From: Vibrio aestuarianus
GTDB taxonomy: Bacteria; Pseudomonadota; Gammaproteobacteria; Enterobacterales; Vibrionaceae
Length of the DNA: 64,000 bases
Assembly (NCBI RefSeq): GCF_012395185.1
Contig: NZ_JAAZTU010000002.1
Span: 100,756 to 164,755, forward strand
Direction: 5' to 3'
The translations under genes were made by a program, and so were the position numbers. This document shows, piece by piece, positions 62,332-64,000 of this stretch (its first letter is position 1; each line of letters begins with the position of its first letter). Under the pieces are notes generated by a model. That model saw nothing but the letters and a program-made list of their open reading frames with translations, was not told the origin of the DNA and searched no databases.

Positions 62332-62490
62332 TTATAACCAATACACACCAACGACCACCAACACCAACAGACATCCAAATATTACTCGCTTTGCTCTCTT
62401 GTTGAATGGATCTTTAGTAGAGCAATAACAACAAACGTTTATTTCTGACGAAAGTAGCTCATGGCACGCCTTACAATAATTTAATTGCAT
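62332..62490 (-). CDS. 52-residue zinc-ribbon/transmembrane small protein
   Basis: A short frame on the minus strand with an AGGA SD eight bases before ATG (62490). The N-terminal half has C-K-A-C at residues 6-9 and C-C-Y-C at 20-23, a plausible four-cysteine zinc ribbon, followed by a basic stretch (K-R-A-K-R). Residues ~36-52 form a strongly hydrophobic C-terminal membrane helix (L-L-V-L-V-V-V-G-V). Cys spacing, SD and hydrophobicity make a random ORF unlikely. I do not recognise a family; it is layered like the small zinc-ribbon membrane proteins of unknown role. Confidence 0.62.
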   Translation of the reverse strand: MQLNYCKACHELLSSEINVCCYCSTKDPFNKRAKRVIFGCLLVLVVVGVYWL

Positions 62491-62874
62491 AACGAGCATC
62501 CTATATAGGTGATTATGGAGAGTTCATTATACATATACGCTCTAGTAAGGAATTAAAAAAAAATTATTTTGGGGCTGCGCTGCAAATAAATTATGTTGTG
62601 TAAATTTTGATAATCTCCGTTATTGATTTGCACTTAAGGTGACCAAATCTCTACAATAGAAATAAAAGCATTTAAAAACAAACAATTAAATCGTTCATTA
62701 AGCATGAACTTCAAACATGCTTGGACAACTAAGGTCATTCACTCTCATCGTTATCCACACAATTAATCAACCACCTTGCAACATAAACCAAACAAAAAGT
62801 ATGATTTTTTCATTTTACCCCCCTAAAAAATTAAGATATTTTGGGTTGTTTTTTTAATATTAAATAAATCGGAA
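62491..62874. other. AT-rich non-coding stretch with a DnaA box and inverted repeat
   Basis: No ORF is supported here. It holds a 7-bp inverted repeat (aagcatg/catgctt, 62700-62722) and a perfect single DnaA-box 9-mer, ttatccaca, at 62751-62759. It also contains the promoter region of the gene beginning at 62875. One 9-mer can occur by chance and is not evidence for an origin. Confidence 0.5.
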
Positions 62875-64000
62875 ATGGGTAAAGTGAGAAAATTAATTTT
62901 AATGCTATGTTTAATATTAAATTCCAATTCATTGATGGCAAATAATAAACTTACTACAACAGAAATAAATGAGCTATCCAATATAAACATAGAATTCGAA
63001 AATAAATACAATGATGCAAATATTGACAACCTAACTAAAAATTACAATAAGTTAAAGTCAGAAGTTCAAAGTATTAAAGAAAAAATCGATGATAACAAAT
63101 ATCATATTGCTGATAGTATGGAACTGATTCAGAGAGAACTGATTTCTGGAACTTCTAATGACGACCTTATATCCTCATTGAAAAATGCATCATCTTCTAT
63201 AAAAGAATTAAATGAACAACTCAATGAAAGTGAAAACAAGTTAGAAATATCGCATCGTGATATGGAAAAGTCCAAAGGTTTATTATTGATAATAGAAAAG
63301 ATAAAAAACCAAAAGATACTAGAACTATATAATAGAATAAAAACTAGATTAATCAATGAAGAATCAATCCTACATGAGCAAGAATACAGTGGAAAAATAA
63401 AATGTGGTTCCCGCGAAACGATTAGCTTGTGCATAGAAAGAAATCGACGTTCTATAGAGCAATCTTTTTCTTTAATGAATGGTGATATTGATTCTATAAA
63501 GATCAAATCTTTTGACTTTGTTGATGCATCTCTAGATATGCAAGGTGTTCTTAAATATAGCGTAAACACAAAATACACAAAGTTATTTTCGAAAGCAGAT
63601 GAAAAAGCGATTAGACAAGAACTTGGTCTTAACAAGCACTTTTTATTGTTAACATCTAATGACGAAAATACTGAATATTATGTAAATAATGAATTCGCAG
63701 GAAAGGGAAAAGTCGTTGAATTTAGCGGTACTTTTTCTGGTGTTATCGATATTTTAGCCAAAAATGGCGATAAGAAAGAATCAATAAAGACAACTTCTTA
63801 CTCGAAAAATGAATATCACTTTAAATTCTCAGCTAGAAACGGTAGTAAAGTAACAACTTCAAGTTACTCGGAGCAAGAGCAAGAGCAAGAGCAAGAGCAA
63901 GAGCAAGAAAATAAAACTCAAGAAGCAGCACATTCAAATGACGATACATCAGACATTGGTGTGGACTTAAATAAATTTCTAGATCCAATAAACATAATAG
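62875..64000 (+). CDS. AT-rich exported coiled-coil protein, unknown, 3' end outside window
   Basis: An open frame of 375 complete codons that runs off the window end. The start is ATG 62875 or, with better SD spacing (ggaa, nine bases), GTG 62884. A short signal peptide (K-L-I-L-M-L-C-L-I-L ... L-M-A) is followed by a charged, Asn/Lys/Glu-rich coiled-coil region (~30-165). A domain with cysteines 177 and 186 (K-C-G-S-R-E ... L-C-I-E-R) comes next. Then a short beta-rich stretch resembles a PEGA repeat (L-T-S-N ... Y-Y-V-N-N-E-F-A-G-K-G). Glu-Gln repeats start near residue 333. Strong A/T codon bias differs from the neighbours and suggests transfer. Function unknown; an envelope protein is likely. 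Confidence 0.7.
   Translation, partial: MGKVRKLILMLCLILNSNSLMANNKLTTTEINELSNINIEFENKYNDANIDNLTKNYNKLKSEVQSIKEKIDDNKYHIADSMELIQRELISGTSNDDLISSLKNASSSIKELNEQLNESENKLEISHRDMEKSKGLLLIIEKIKNQKILELYNRIKTRLINEESILHEQEYSGKIKCGSRETISLCIERNRRSIEQSFSLMNGDIDSIKIKSFDFVDASLDMQGVLKYSVNTKYTKLFSKADEKAIRQELGLNKHFLLLTSNDENTEYYVNNEFAGKGKVVEFSGTFSGVIDILAKNGDKKESIKTTSYSKNEYHFKFSARNGSKVTTSSYSEQEQEQEQEQEQENKTQEAAHSNDDTSDIGVDLNKFLDPINII
63871..63906 (+). repeat. Six tandem copies of the hexamer gagcaa
   Basis: Six perfect head-to-tail copies of gagcaa encode (Glu-Gln)6 inside the last gene. A unit of 6 keeps the frame, so copy-number change would alter linker length rather than switch the gene off. Confidence 0.95.

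Noticed and set aside
62037..62874. Integration site or phage/island border next to tpiA and the MATE gene
   Set aside because: Composition changes here, but I see no tRNA, integrase or direct att-like repeats inside the window; only ERIC copy 3.
63129..63635. A 168-codon minus-strand frame at the window end
   Set aside because: The + strand frame over the same bases is open for 375 codons with a signal peptide and coherent coiled coil; the minus frame is rich in Ser/Phe/Leu/Ile as expected from complementing AT-rich coding DNA.

Overview
The window looks like a stretch of a Vibrio large chromosome. Gene order and protein sequences match what I remember of the V. cholerae crp-to-tpiA segment: yheS, crp, ast genes, pabA, xds, trpS, dam, damX, aro genes, pilMNOPQ, mrcA, oxyR, argHA/G/B/C/E, ppc, aphA, cysE, gpsA, secB, epmA, frd genes, efp, groE, tpiA. 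Several genes are close to Vibrio-specific: AphA, the ArgH-acetyltransferase fusion, the peroxiredoxin-glutaredoxin hybrid, the VC2662-type protein and DUF3624. Base composition is moderate in the core and becomes clearly AT-rich after about 62.2 kb. The species is not determined. I see no rRNA, tRNA, IS element or CRISPR array.

Layout. 1-4.3 kb (+): yheS end, TIGR02444, yheT, yheU, prkB, then crp. 4.4-10.3 kb (-): DUF1338, then arginine succinyltransferase genes astD, astA, astC, and pabA. 10.4-24.8 kb (-): the secreted nuclease xds, then a long series trpS, gph, rpe, dam, damX, aroB, aroK, pilQ, pilP, pilO, pilN, pilM. 24.9-31.2 kb: mrcA (+), oxyR (-) divergent from a peroxiredoxin-glutaredoxin gene, an Lpd-like flavoprotein and DUF3624. 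31.4-38 kb: arginine synthesis, argCBG-argH(A) (-) divergent from argE (+). 38-46.2 kb: ppc and aphA (+), then cysE, gpsA, secB, rhodanese and epmA (-). 46.4-51.6 kb: frdABCD (+), efp (-) divergent from epmB (+). 51.7-55 kb is more variable: an MgtC-family gene, an ERIC element, an apparently frameshifted secreted chitin-binding protein and the VC2662-type repeat protein. 55.2-62 kb: groEL/groES (-), a Cys-rich HTH regulator, DUF3135, DUF805, a CHMI-family isomerase, tpiA and a MATE transporter. 62-64 kb is accessory: a third ERIC copy, a 52-residue zinc-ribbon/membrane protein, and the start of an AT-rich coiled-coil gene that runs off the window.

Functional links. The window holds both arginine synthesis (argA-like domain, B, C, E, G, H) and part of its succinylation degradation route. 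EF-P and two of its modification enzymes (EpmA, EpmB) lie within 6.4 kb. The type IV pilus assembly operon is embedded with shikimate and cell-division genes. OxyR sits beside its likely peroxide-defence target.

The least ordinary content is (i) the 52.4-54.2 kb signal-peptide/CBM5_12-like gene, split by a one-base frame change exactly at a seven-A tract, and (ii) the 62.3-64 kb AT-rich accessory region.
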